Of a stretch of DNA of 64,000 nt, positions 35,792 to 45,705 are shown piece by piece (position 1 is the first letter of the stretch; every line of letters begins with the position of its first letter). This DNA is from Rhodobacteraceae bacterium HLUCCO18 (GTDB lineage Bacteria; Pseudomonadota; Alphaproteobacteria; Rhodobacterales; Rhodobacteraceae), in the NCBI GenBank assembly GCA_001314805.1, contig LJSY01000003.1:91912-155911 (forward strand), written 5' to 3'. The notes beneath the pieces were generated by a model. The model was not told where the DNA came from. It was given only the letters and a program-made list of their open reading frames with translations, and did not search any database. The translations under genes and the position numbers were made by a program.

Positions 35792-35805
35792 GAATTCTGC
35801 TATCC
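35792..35805 (-). promoter_or_regulatory. 14-bp motif upstream of the molybdenum hydroxylase
   Basis: GGATAGCAGAATTC on the minus strand, 52-65 bp in front of the hydroxylase start. It differs by one base from the motif at 36937-36950 upstream of the dioxygenase. Overlapping it, CTGCGAAT occurs twice as direct repeats 21 bp apart (35788-35795 and 35809-35816). Likely LysR binding region. Confidence 0.55.
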
Positions 35806-35954
35806 ACTCTGCGAATATCCAGCCATCATGGATGCCGGAAATCTTATGGCAGGGAGGCGATGCGTGTGACGATGACCGGAGCGGGGGCAATCGGCTTTCG
35901 GGCGATGGGCAGCGCGGCGGAGGTCCTGCGCCGCGCCCTGCCGGTATCGATCTG

Positions 35955-36929
35955 ATGGCCGTGGGCCGGAACGCCGAGCGGCTCTTGCGGCGGCTGAAGC
36001 TGCGGCAGTTGCGGCTCCTGATCGCGGTGGGCGAGCATGGCAATATCCAGGGTGCCGCCCGCGAGCTTGGTGTCAGCCAGCCGGCCGCCACCAAGATGAT
36101 CCAGGATCTCGAGATCGACTTCGAAACACAACTTTTCCTGCGGACCAATCGCGGCGTGGTGCCCACGAAGGCCGGAGACGTCCTGATCCGCCACTGCAAG
36201 CTTCTGTTCGTGCAGATGTCCAACGCCGTGCAGGAACTGGACGACCTGTCGGAGGGCAACAGCGGGCGCGTGACCGTCGGCACGCTCTTGACCGCGTCCT
36301 CCCGGCTTTTGCCCAAGGCGATCATGGCGCTGACGCGCAGCCGTCCCGACGTGGCGGTGCATGTGGTCGAGGGCACGAACGAGGTGCTCATGCCGGCCCT
36401 GCGCACGGGCGAGATCGACATGGTGGTGGGGCGGCTGTCTTCCCGGCGCCATCGCGCGGAACTGAGGCAGGAGGCTCTATACGAGGAACGCATCCTCGCC
36501 GTCGCGGGCCGCCATCATCCGCTCGCCGGGCGGGAAGCCCTGTCGCTTGAGGACCTGCTTGGGCACGGCTGGATCCTGCCGCCTGTCGAGACCACGCTCA
36601 GGCGGCAGATCGACGAGGTCTTCGTCGAGGCGGGCCTCGGCGCGCCACCGGTCTGTGTCGAGAGCGTGTCCTACCTGACCAACCGCAAGCTTCTGCAGGA
36701 TAACGCGCTGATCGCTCTCATGCCCGCGCAGGTCGTCGAGGAGGACGTGACGCTCGGCCGGATCGCGGCGCTGGACTGGGTCGTGCCGGTGGGCCGTGGT
36801 CCGGTCGGCGTGACCCTGCGCGCGGGCGGCGCCCTGTCTCCGGCCGCGAACGCGTTTCTCGAGCTTCTGCGAACCGAGGCTGGCGCGATCCGGGCGGAAA
36901 GAAACGGAGATCGGGAGCGGCAGCTATAA
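35955..36929 (+). CDS. LysR family regulator of the hydroxylase/dioxygenase cluster
   Basis: LysR-type regulator of 324 residues. LRQLRLLIAVGEHGNIQGAARELGVSQPAATKMIQDLEIDFETQLFLRTNRG is the DNA-binding domain (about 15-70), closest in style to the GbpR/CatM-like branch that reads RLKLRQLRLL. The effector domain follows. ATG at 35955 is chosen by fit to the domain; no good ribosome binding site is seen. It lies between the divergent molybdenum hydroxylase and the downstream dioxygenase gene, and the shared motif in both promoters makes it the likely controller of both. Confidence 0.9.
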   Translation: MAVGRNAERLLRRLKLRQLRLLIAVGEHGNIQGAARELGVSQPAATKMIQDLEIDFETQLFLRTNRGVVPTKAGDVLIRHCKLLFVQMSNAVQELDDLSEGNSGRVTVGTLLTASSRLLPKAIMALTRSRPDVAVHVVEGTNEVLMPALRTGEIDMVVGRLSSRRHRAELRQEALYEERILAVAGRHHPLAGREALSLEDLLGHGWILPPVETTLRRQIDEVFVEAGLGAPPVCVESVSYLTNRKLLQDNALIALMPAQVVEEDVTLGRIAALDWVVPVGRGPVGVTLRAGGALSPAANAFLELLRTEAGAIRAERNGDRERQL

Positions 36930-36936
36930 CCAAAGC

Positions 36937-36950
36937 GGATAGCTGAATTC
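36937..36950 (+). promoter_or_regulatory. 14-bp motif upstream of the dioxygenase gene
   Basis: GGATAGCTGAATTC, 13 of 14 bases identical to the motif in front of the molybdenum hydroxylase (35792-35805, opposite strand). It lies about 90-104 bp upstream of the dioxygenase start. Probable second site for the LysR protein. Confidence 0.55.
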
Positions 36951-36965
36951 TGATTGCGGGATTGA

Positions 36966-37583
<618 letters not shown>

Positions 37584-37633
37584 CCGCCTGCTGACAGGAT
37601 GGCGCGGAACGACCGCGATAACGCGGCGAGTGA

Positions 37634-38644
<1,011 letters not shown>

Positions 38645-38667
38645 GCGCCTGAACCCTCTTTACCGCG

Positions 38668-38702
38668 ACGCGCCCACCAGCTTTCTTGGTGGGCGCGTTT
38701 TC
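38668..38702 (+). terminator. Strong intercistronic hairpin between dctP and dctQ
   Basis: ACGCGCCCACCA (38668-38679) and TGGTGGGCGCGT (38687-38698) form a perfect 12-bp stem with a 7-base loop, followed by TTT. As a partial terminator it would keep the receptor in excess over the membrane subunits. Confidence 0.8.
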
Positions 38703-38722
38703 ATTGGGGCAACCGGACCGTC

Positions 38723-39265
38723 ATGCTTCACAAGGCATCCGCCCTCTGGGCCCGGATCGAGCTTTTCGTGGCCGCGTTCCTCGCCGCTTCGATCACGCTT
38801 CTGATCCTGCTCAACGTCGTCACCCGCGCCTTCGGTCAGGCGATCTACTGGGTGGACGAGGCCGCGATCTACGCGATGGCATGGATGACCTTTCTCGCGG
38901 GGTCGGCTGCCGTGCATTACGGCAACTCGGTCGCGGTGACCTTGCTTGAAACGTCGCTCGGACCGTCGATGGCGCGCGTCCTGCGCGTCTTCAAGGACCT
39001 CTGCGTTCTGGTCTTCGCCCTGCTCATGGTCTGGTTCGTCTGGCGCTGGTACCTGCCGCTGGAATTGGTGCAGGCTGACTTCGACGTGCGCGCGTTCCAG
39101 GGCAGCACGTTCAATTTCATCTATTCCGAACCCACCACCACCCTGCCCTTCAGGAAATGGATCGTCTGGCTGGTGATGTGGAGTTTCGCCTTCGGTCTCT
39201 TGCTGCACAGCCTCTCGATCCTGTTCGGCGGTGGTGAGCATGCCGAACGGGCCGAGGCGACCTGA
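38723..39265 (+). CDS. TRAP transporter small permease, DctQ type
   Basis: Inner-membrane protein of 180 residues with four helices. LNVVTRAFGQAIYWVDEAAIYAMAWMTFLAGSAAVHYG is the conserved DctQ core. It sits between dctP and dctM; the dctM start follows its stop by one base. Confidence 0.9.
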   Translation: MLHKASALWARIELFVAAFLAASITLLILLNVVTRAFGQAIYWVDEAAIYAMAWMTFLAGSAAVHYGNSVAVTLLETSLGPSMARVLRVFKDLCVLVFALLMVWFVWRWYLPLELVQADFDVRAFQGSTFNFIYSEPTTTLPFRKWIVWLVMWSFAFGLLLHSLSILFGGGEHAERAEAT

Positions 39266-39266
39266 G

Positions 39267-40529
39267 ATGACCGCGCCGATCTTCGCCATCCTGCTCTTCG
39301 GCGGCGTGCCTATCGCCTTCGTGCTGGGCCTCGTCGCCGTCGCCTATATCGTCGAGAGCGACAATACCGTGCTGTTCGACAGTTTCGCGCTGCAGATGTT
39401 CGGCGGGCTCGAGAACTACGGGCTTCTGGCCATCCCGCTCTTCATGCTGACGGGCGAGCTGATGAACGAGGGCGGCGTGACGAAGCGCCTGATCGCGGCG
39501 GCGCGCGTCTTCGTTGGCGGGTTCCGCGGCGGGCTTGCCTGGATCAACCTTGTCGCCAACATGTTCATGGCTGCCATCGTGGGATCGGCGGCAAGCCAGA
39601 TCGCCATCATGTCCCGCGCCATGGTTCCCGCGATGGAGGCCGAGGGCTATGACCGTGGCTTCGCGGCGGCCTCCACGGCTGCGGGCGGGCTCCTGGCGCC
39701 GGTCATCCCGCCCTCGATGCTGTTCGTCATCTTCGCGGTGCTGGCGCAGATCCCGGTTAGCGACATGTTCCTTGCGGGCATCTTGCCGGGACTGCTGATG
39801 TTCGGCAGCTTCGCCATCGTGATCGCGGCCATCGGCTTCGTCGCACCCTTTCCCGGGGGACGCTGGATGACGCGGGCCGAGGCGCTGCGTGCGCTGGCCG
39901 AGGCGCTGCCGGCCGTCGCCATCCCGGGCGCGATCATCGGCGGCATTCTCTTCGGCTTCGCCACGCCCACGGAATCGGCGGCCGTGGCCTCGGTCGTGGC
40001 CTTCGTGCTGGGGATGCTGGTCTATCGCGAGCTGCGGATCTCGGACCTCTGGCCCGCGTTCCGGCGCACCGCGCAGAACGCCGCGCTGGTGATCCTGATG
40101 ATCGCGGCGGCCAATGTCTTCGGCTGGGTGGTGATCTACGAGGCGATCCCGCAAAAGCTTGCCGCGCTTCTGACCACCATCACTCAGGACCCTTTCCTGT
40201 TCCTGCTGATCGTGAACCTGTGCCTTCTGATCGTGGGCATGCTGATCGACGGGATCGCGGCCGTCATCCTGATCACGCCGATCCTGCTGCCCATCGCGAT
40301 GAACGACTATGACATCTCGCCCTACCAGTTCGGGGTGGTCATCTCGATCAACCTGATCCTCGGGCTTCTGACGCCGCCCGTGGGTATCGGGCTTTATATC
40401 GCGAGCGCCATGAGCGGGGTGAAGCCCGTCGCGATCTTCCGCGCGCTCTGGCCGTTCCTTCTGGCGACGCTGGTGGTGCTGATCCTGCTCAGCCGGTTTC
40501 CGTGGCTGTCCACGGCCCTGATCGGCTAG
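39267..40529 (+). CDS. TRAP transporter large permease, DctM type
   Basis: Ion-coupled membrane subunit, 420 residues, about twelve helices. LLAIPLFMLTGELMNEGGVTKRLI and SAASQIAIMSRAMVPAMEAEGYDRGFAAASTAAGGLLAPVIPPSMLFVIF carry the conserved family segments, and TPPVGIGLYIAS is near the C terminus. Sodium-driven uptake is usual for the family. It is convergent with the RpiR gene, 19 bp away. Confidence 0.94.
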   Translation: MTAPIFAILLFGGVPIAFVLGLVAVAYIVESDNTVLFDSFALQMFGGLENYGLLAIPLFMLTGELMNEGGVTKRLIAAARVFVGGFRGGLAWINLVANMFMAAIVGSAASQIAIMSRAMVPAMEAEGYDRGFAAASTAAGGLLAPVIPPSMLFVIFAVLAQIPVSDMFLAGILPGLLMFGSFAIVIAAIGFVAPFPGGRWMTRAEALRALAEALPAVAIPGAIIGGILFGFATPTESAAVASVVAFVLGMLVYRELRISDLWPAFRRTAQNAALVILMIAAANVFGWVVIYEAIPQKLAALLTTITQDPFLFLLIVNLCLLIVGMLIDGIAAVILITPILLPIAMNDYDISPYQFGVVISINLILGLLTPPVGIGLYIASAMSGVKPVAIFRALWPFLLATLVVLILLSRFPWLSTALIG

Positions 40530-40548
40530 GCGCGCGGGGCATCGGTGG

Positions 40549-41445
40549 TCAAACCGTTGTGACGTAGCTGCCCAGCTCCAGCATCGCCTTTTCGAAGTCC
40601 ATGATGCGCCTTGGCGCGTCCTCACTCGCCGCGACCATCTCGGCGACGATGCCCTCGACCAGCGCGAAGCCCGCGCCGTGGGAGGGCAGGGGCTGCGGGC
40701 CCGCCATGGGCAGGCAGAACACCAGTTCCGCCTGACGCGCGATGGGGGAGACATAACTGTCGGTGATCGCGATCACGTCGAGGCCCTTGGCGACGGCCGC
40801 CTCATGGGCGCGCACGACCTCCGCCGAATAGAGCGAAAAGGTGATGAGGATCACCACGTCGCCGGGCTCGGCCTGCGCCACCGTGTCGGCGATGCTGCCG
40901 GGTTCGACCAGCGGCCGCTCGAAATGGGGGAAGGCCATGCGGCCGGTGTAGGACAGGTAATGGGCGAGCGAGAAACAACTGCGCACGCCTATGCAGTAGA
41001 TGCGCCGCGCCGTCAGCAGACGCTGCGCGGCCTGCCTGATCCTTGAGACATTGCCGTCTGAGAAAGCCTCGTCGAGATTGGACCGCGCGGCCGCACGAAG
41101 CTCGTCGAGGCGCGCGCCCTCGCCGCGCTGCGACAGCCGCATGGCGCGCGCGCCGTAAAGCCCGCCGGTCTGCCGCATCGCCTCCTGAAAGGCGCGACGG
41201 CAGTCGTCATAGCCCGAGAACCCCAGCGCAAGTGCCAGCCGGTAGGCCGTGTTGACGTTGACGCCGGCGGCTTCGGCGAGACCGCGAACCGAGTGGAAGG
41301 CCAGTTCCTGCGGTTGCGCCAGCACCCACTGCGCGAGGCTGGAGATCGCGGGAGAACCCTTGCGCGTCAGTTCCGCGAGCGCGCTCATCAGGGCATCGCG
41401 TGTGGGTGTTTCGGGTGGTGTCGCGGGGGTCGTTTCGTTCTCCAT
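40549..41445 (-). CDS. MurR/RpiR family transcriptional regulator
   Basis: 298 residues from ATG 41445. N-terminal HTH_6 domain (SLAQWVLAQPQELAFHSVRGLAEAAGVNVNTAYRLALALGFSGYDDCRRAFQEAM) and a C-terminal SIS sugar-phosphate-type domain (VILITFSLYSAEVVRAHEAAVAKGLDVIAITDS). An in-frame TTG at 41481 is an alternative start. It is divergent from the TAXI-TRAP operon, with inverted ATGAAACA repeats in the gap, so it probably controls that operon. Roseobacter RpiR regulators are not always linked to sugars. Confidence 0.9.
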   Translation of the reverse strand: MENETTPATPPETPTRDALMSALAELTRKGSPAISSLAQWVLAQPQELAFHSVRGLAEAAGVNVNTAYRLALALGFSGYDDCRRAFQEAMRQTGGLYGARAMRLSQRGEGARLDELRAAARSNLDEAFSDGNVSRIRQAAQRLLTARRIYCIGVRSCFSLAHYLSYTGRMAFPHFERPLVEPGSIADTVAQAEPGDVVILITFSLYSAEVVRAHEAAVAKGLDVIAITDSYVSPIARQAELVFCLPMAGPQPLPSHGAGFALVEGIVAEMVAASEDAPRRIMDFEKAMLELGSYVTTV

Positions 41446-41494
41446 ATGAAACACTTGATTCCAGTCCTTGACCAATTTCAATGATTTGTTTCAT
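41446..41494. promoter_or_regulatory. Inverted ATGAAACA repeats between rpiR and the TAXI operon
   Basis: ATGAAACA (41446-41453) and TGTTTCAT (41487-41494) are perfect inverted half-sites 33 bp apart in the divergent promoter region. A third ATGAAACA begins at the start codon of the binding-protein gene (41535). RpiR proteins often bind such spaced TGAAA/TTTCA sites. Confidence 0.45.
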
Positions 41495-41534
41495 GCTCGT
41501 CGCCATCCGACAACCAACAGTCAGGGAGCGTATT

Positions 41535-42506
41535 ATGAAACAGCATGTGATTGCCGCATTGGTCGCGGGAACCACTGCCTTTGCGGGCGGTGCCGCTTCG
41601 GCACAGGACCAGACCTTCATCGCGATCGGCACCGGTGGCGTGACCGGCGTCTACTACCCCGCGGGCGGCGCCATCTGCCGTCTGGTCAACCGCGACCGGG
41701 CCGAGCATGGCATCCGCTGCGGCGTGGAATCGACCGGCGGGTCGGTGTTCAACATCAACGCCATCCGCGGCGGTGAGCTGGAATTCGGCGTGGCGCAGTC
41801 CGACTGGCAATACCACGCCTATAACGGTTCCTCGCAGTTCGAGGAGCAGGGCGCCTTCGAGGACCTGCGCGCGGTGTTCTCGGTCCACCCCGAGCCCTTC
41901 ACCGTGGTCGCGCGCGCCGATGCCGGCATCGAGACCTTCGAGGACCTGCAGGGCAAGCGCGTGAACGTCGGCAACCCCGGTTCGGGCCAGCGCGGCACGA
42001 TGGAAGTGCTGATGGACGCCATGGGCTGGACGATGGACGATTTCGCGGTGGCCTCCGAGCTTCAGGCGGCCGAGCAGTCCCAGGCGCTCTGCGACAACAA
42101 CATCGACGCGATGATCTACACCGTCGGCCACCCCTCCGGTTCGATCCAGGAGGCGACGACTGCCTGTGACAGCGTTCTGGTCAATGTCGACAACGACGCC
42201 ACGCAGATGCTGGTGGAGGAAAACCCGTTCTACCGCGTGGCGACGATCCCCGGCGGCATGTATCGCGGCAACCCCGACGACGTGACGACCTTCGGCGTGG
42301 GCGCGACCTTCGTGACCTCGGCCGACGTGCCCGAGGAAGTTGTCTACACGGTCGTCTCCGCGGTCTTCGAGAATATCGACCAGTTCCGCGGCCTGCACCC
42401 GGCCTTCGCCAATCTCGACCCGGCGGAAATGGCCAGCGACGGGCTCTCCGCGCCGCTCCATGCCGGCGCCGAGCGTTACTTCCGTGAGGCCGGCCTGATC
42501 GAATGA
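41535..42506 (+). CDS. TAXI family TRAP transporter solute-binding subunit
   Basis: Periplasmic receptor of 323 residues. Signal peptide [24 protein letters not shown], then [25 protein letters not shown], the TAXI signature, and [28 protein letters not shown] receptors usually work with a fused permease, which follows here after a hairpin. Known or predicted ligands in the family include glutamate and other carboxylates; the substrate here is unknown. Confidence 0.94.
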   Translation: MKQHVIAALVAGTTAFAGGAASAQDQTFIAIGTGGVTGVYYPAGGAICRLVNRDRAEHGIRCGVESTGGSVFNINAIRGGELEFGVAQSDWQYHAYNGSSQFEEQGAFEDLRAVFSVHPEPFTVVARADAGIETFEDLQGKRVNVGNPGSGQRGTMEVLMDAMGWTMDDFAVASELQAAEQSQALCDNNIDAMIYTVGHPSGSIQEATTACDSVLVNVDNDATQMLVEENPFYRVATIPGGMYRGNPDDVTTFGVGATFVTSADVPEEVVYTVVSAVFENIDQFRGLHPAFANLDPAEMASDGLSAPLHAGAERYFREAGLIE

Positions 42507-42533
42507 TCGGCTGACCAAGCCTTTTCAAGCAAA

Positions 42534-42558
42534 GTCCGGGCGGCACTGTCGCCCGGAC
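42534..42558 (+). other. Intercistronic hairpin after the TAXI receptor gene
   Basis: GTCCGGGCG (42534-42542) and CGCCCGGAC (42550-42558) form a perfect 9-bp stem with a 7-base loop. No T-tract follows. It probably protects the receptor message or weakens read-through to the permease. Confidence 0.6.
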
Positions 42559-42604
42559 CACCGGGCAACACCGGCCGCGTTCGGCCGAACAGGGGGACGG
42601 CCCT

Positions 42605-45244
42605 ATGGCGGCGGACAACGACAGGCGCGAGGGGCGCCAGTTTTCCGACGAGGAACTGCAGGACCTCGTCGCCAGCGCCGACAGCGGTGCGCGCAATCCG
42701 AAGAAGCGGAACATCGCGCTTCTGATCGCGGGCCTCGCACTGGCGTGGTCGCTGTTCCAGCTCTGGATCGCGCAGCCGATGCTGTGGTTCGGGGAGTGGT
42801 TCTCGGTGATGAACTCCTCGCAGACGCGGCCCTTGCACCTGTTCTTCGCCATCGTGCTGGCCTTCCTCGCCTATCCGGCGTTCAAAAGCTCGCCCCGTGA
42901 CCGCATCCCCGTCACCGACTGGATCCTGCTTGCGGTGGGCGGGTTCTGCGCCTTCTACGTCTTCTGGTTCACCGACACGCTGGCGATGACCGCCCGCTCC
43001 GGCCTGCCGACGCAGTTCCAGGTGATCGTGGGCGCCGTGGGCATCCTCGTGCTTCTGGAGGCCAGCCGCCGCGCGCTTGGTCCGGCGTTGACCATCGTGG
43101 GCGCGCTCTTCCTGCTTTACGCCTACATGGGGCAAGGCTGGCTGATCCCGGACCTGATCGAGCACGAGGGGCTGAGCTTTCGCGCGCTGATCAACGCGCA
43201 ATGGCTGGATACGGGCGGGGTCTTCGGCATCCCTCTGGGCGTTTCGACGGCCTTCGTCTTTCTCTTCGTGCTGTTCGGCTCGCTCTTGGACAAGGCCGGC
43301 GCGGGCAACTACTTCATCAAGCTGGCCTTCGCGGGGTTGGGCCACCTGCGCGGCGGACCGGCGAAGGCGGCGGTCGTCGGCTCGGCCATGACCGGCCTCA
43401 TCTCGGGCTCCTCCATCGCGAACGTCGTGACGACCGGCACCTTCACCATCCCGCTGATGAAGCGCGTCGGCTTCACCAACGAACAGGCCGGTTCGGTCGA
43501 AGTCGCGTCCTCGGTCAACGGCCAGATCATGCCTCCCGTCATGGGCGCGGCGGCCTTCCTGATGGTGGAGTTCATCGGGATCTCCTACGTCGAGGTCATC
43601 AAGCACGCCTTCATCCCGGCGGTGATCTCCTACATTGCGCTGGTCTACATCGTGCATCTGGAGGCCCTGAAAAAGGACATGCCCGCGTTGGGCGAGGCCA
43701 AGTCCTTCGTCGGGATGATCGGGAAATTCTTCCTGGGCTTCGCCGTGGCGGGCGCGGGCTTCACCGCGCTGATCTACGGCGTGGGCGCGCTGGAGGCGAC
43801 CGTGCCAGACCTGAGCGCGCCGATCATGATGGCGCTTCTTGCAGCGGTCTACATCTGGCTGGTGGCCATCGCCGCGCGCAAGCCGGATCTCGAGGTCGAC
43901 GATCCCAAGGCCGAGAAGATCGTGCTGCCGCAGGTCAAGGACATCTATTCCACCGGGCTGCATTACGTGCTGCCGATCGTGGTGCTGGTCTGGTTCCTGA
44001 TGGTCGAACGACAGAGCCCCGCGCGATCGGCCTTCTTCGCCACGTCGCTGATGATCGGGATCATCGCCACGCAGCGGCCGCTGAAGGCGCTGTTCCGGGG
44101 GCAGGCGGCGCAGATGTGGTCCGAGTTCATGGGCGGGCTGGTCGACCTTCGCGAAGGGCTGATCGCGGGGGCGCGCAACATGATCGGCATCGGCGTGGCC
44201 ACGGCGGCCGCCGGCATCATCGTGGCCACCGTCACCCGCACACCCATCGGCACGGAACTGGCCGGTCTGGTGGAGCAGCTGTCGGGCGGTATCCTTTTCG
44301 TGATGCTGGTGCTGATCGGGCTGTTCTCGCTGATCCTCGGCATGGGCCTGCCGACGACGGCCAACTACATCGTGGTCTCGTCGCTGATGGCGTCGGTCGT
44401 GGTCAGCCTCGGCGCGCAGGAGGGGCTGATCGTGCCGCTGATCGCCGCGCATCTCTTCGTGTTCTATTTCGGGATCATGGCGGATGTGACGCCCCCCGTG
44501 GGGCTGGCGAGTTTCGCCGCCGCTGCGGTCTCGGGGGGTGATCCGATCAAGACCGGGTTCACCGCGTTCTTCTACTCGCTGAGGACGGTCGCGCTGCCCT
44601 TCCTTTTCATCTACAATCCCACGCTGATCCTTTACGGCGTGGACCTCGGGACATGGCAGGGGATCGCGCAGGCTGTGTTCGTCTTCGTCATCGCCACCTT
44701 CGCGATGCTGCTGTTCGCGGCGGCGACGCAGGGCTATTTCCTCGCCCGGTCCCGCATCCACGAAAGCGCGGCACTGCTTCTGGTGGCCTTCACGCTGTTC
44801 GTTCCGAACGTGTGGCTCGACATGGTGCAGGACCGGTTCCGCACCGTGGACGGCAGCCAGTTCGAGACCGTTCTGGAGGAGGTGGAGGAAGGCGAGCGGA
44901 TCAGGATTCTGATTCGGGGCCCCGACTTCAACACCGGCGAGACGGCGGAAACCACGCTTGTCGTCGACGCCACGGGCGCGAGCGCGGCGGAGCGGCTGGC
45001 CAATACCGGCCTTCTGCTCATGCCCGAGGGCGACACCATGCGGCTTGACGAGCCCATGTTCGGAAGCGACACCGCTGAGGCGCTTGTCGATTTCGATTTC
45101 TACGCCGATGACCCTGTCACGCTCACGTCTGTGCAGGTTGAGCAGGACCGGCTGCCGGAACAGATATTCTACATTCCGGCGCTCTTGCTTCTGGGACTGG
45201 TGATCCTGATGCAGCGCCGGCGCCAGACGAAACCGGCCTTCTGA
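42605..45244 (+). CDS. Fused TRAP transporter permease (4TM + 12TM)
   Basis: Inner-membrane protein of 879 residues fusing DctQ-like and DctM-like parts, the standard partner of TAXI receptors. LPTQFQVIVGAVGILVLLEASRRALGPALTIVG marks the Q-like region. GSAMTGLISGSSIANVVTTGTFTIPLMKRVGF and GMGLPTTANYIVVSSLMASVV are in the transport domain. The extra C terminus (about 740-879) contains a soluble stretch between membrane helices. ATG at 42605 follows CAGGGGGAC. Confidence 0.95.
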   Translation: MAADNDRREGRQFSDEELQDLVASADSGARNPKKRNIALLIAGLALAWSLFQLWIAQPMLWFGEWFSVMNSSQTRPLHLFFAIVLAFLAYPAFKSSPRDRIPVTDWILLAVGGFCAFYVFWFTDTLAMTARSGLPTQFQVIVGAVGILVLLEASRRALGPALTIVGALFLLYAYMGQGWLIPDLIEHEGLSFRALINAQWLDTGGVFGIPLGVSTAFVFLFVLFGSLLDKAGAGNYFIKLAFAGLGHLRGGPAKAAVVGSAMTGLISGSSIANVVTTGTFTIPLMKRVGFTNEQAGSVEVASSVNGQIMPPVMGAAAFLMVEFIGISYVEVIKHAFIPAVISYIALVYIVHLEALKKDMPALGEAKSFVGMIGKFFLGFAVAGAGFTALIYGVGALEATVPDLSAPIMMALLAAVYIWLVAIAARKPDLEVDDPKAEKIVLPQVKDIYSTGLHYVLPIVVLVWFLMVERQSPARSAFFATSLMIGIIATQRPLKALFRGQAAQMWSEFMGGLVDLREGLIAGARNMIGIGVATAAAGIIVATVTRTPIGTELAGLVEQLSGGILFVMLVLIGLFSLILGMGLPTTANYIVVSSLMASVVVSLGAQEGLIVPLIAAHLFVFYFGIMADVTPPVGLASFAAAAVSGGDPIKTGFTAFFYSLRTVALPFLFIYNPTLILYGVDLGTWQGIAQAVFVFVIATFAMLLFAAATQGYFLARSRIHESAALLLVAFTLFVPNVWLDMVQDRFRTVDGSQFETVLEEVEEGERIRILIRGPDFNTGETAETTLVVDATGASAAERLANTGLLLMPEGDTMRLDEPMFGSDTAEALVDFDFYADDPVTLTSVQVEQDRLPEQIFYIPALLLLGLVILMQRRRQTKPAF

Positions 45245-45265
45245 GGCCCGAAGAGGGGATATCCC

Positions 45266-45700
45266 ATGTTCAAGACTGTGCTTCTGCCGATCGACCTGTC
45301 GGCGCCCAGCAGTTGGGAACACGCGCTTCCGGCGGCGCTGCGGCTGTGCCAGCCCGAGGAGGGCGGCGTGCTGCATGTCCTGACGGTGGTGCCGGATTTC
45401 GGCATGTCCGTGGTCGGCACCTATTTCGCGACCGATTTCGAGGAACAGGCCATGCACAAGGTGGGCGAGGCGCTGACGGTCTGGGTTGCCGACAACGTAC
45501 CCGACGGGACCGAGGTGCACCCTCATGTCACCCATGGGCGGGTCTATGACCAGATCATCAACGCCGCCGACAAGCTTGGGGTGGATGCGATCGTGATGGC
45601 GTCTCACAGGCCGGAACTGACCGACTACCTCCTGGGTCCCAACGCCGCGCGCGTCGTGCGGCATGCCAATCAGTCCGTTTTCGTGGTCCGGGGGGACTGA
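45266..45700 (+). CDS. Universal stress protein (UspA family)
   Basis: UspA-fold protein of 144 residues (MFKTVLLPIDLSAPSSWEHAL; the last strand HANQSVFVVR). The ATP-binding GxxG-type motif near the C terminus is altered (LLGPNAARVVRH), so nucleotide binding is uncertain. It is 21 bp after the TAXI permease, like TeaD in the ectoine TRAP operon of Halomonas, where a UspA protein tunes transport. A similar regulatory role is likely here. Confidence 0.9.
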   Translation: MFKTVLLPIDLSAPSSWEHALPAALRLCQPEEGGVLHVLTVVPDFGMSVVGTYFATDFEEQAMHKVGEALTVWVADNVPDGTEVHPHVTHGRVYDQIINAADKLGVDAIVMASHRPELTDYLLGPNAARVVRHANQSVFVVRGD

Positions 45701-45705
45701 CGGCG

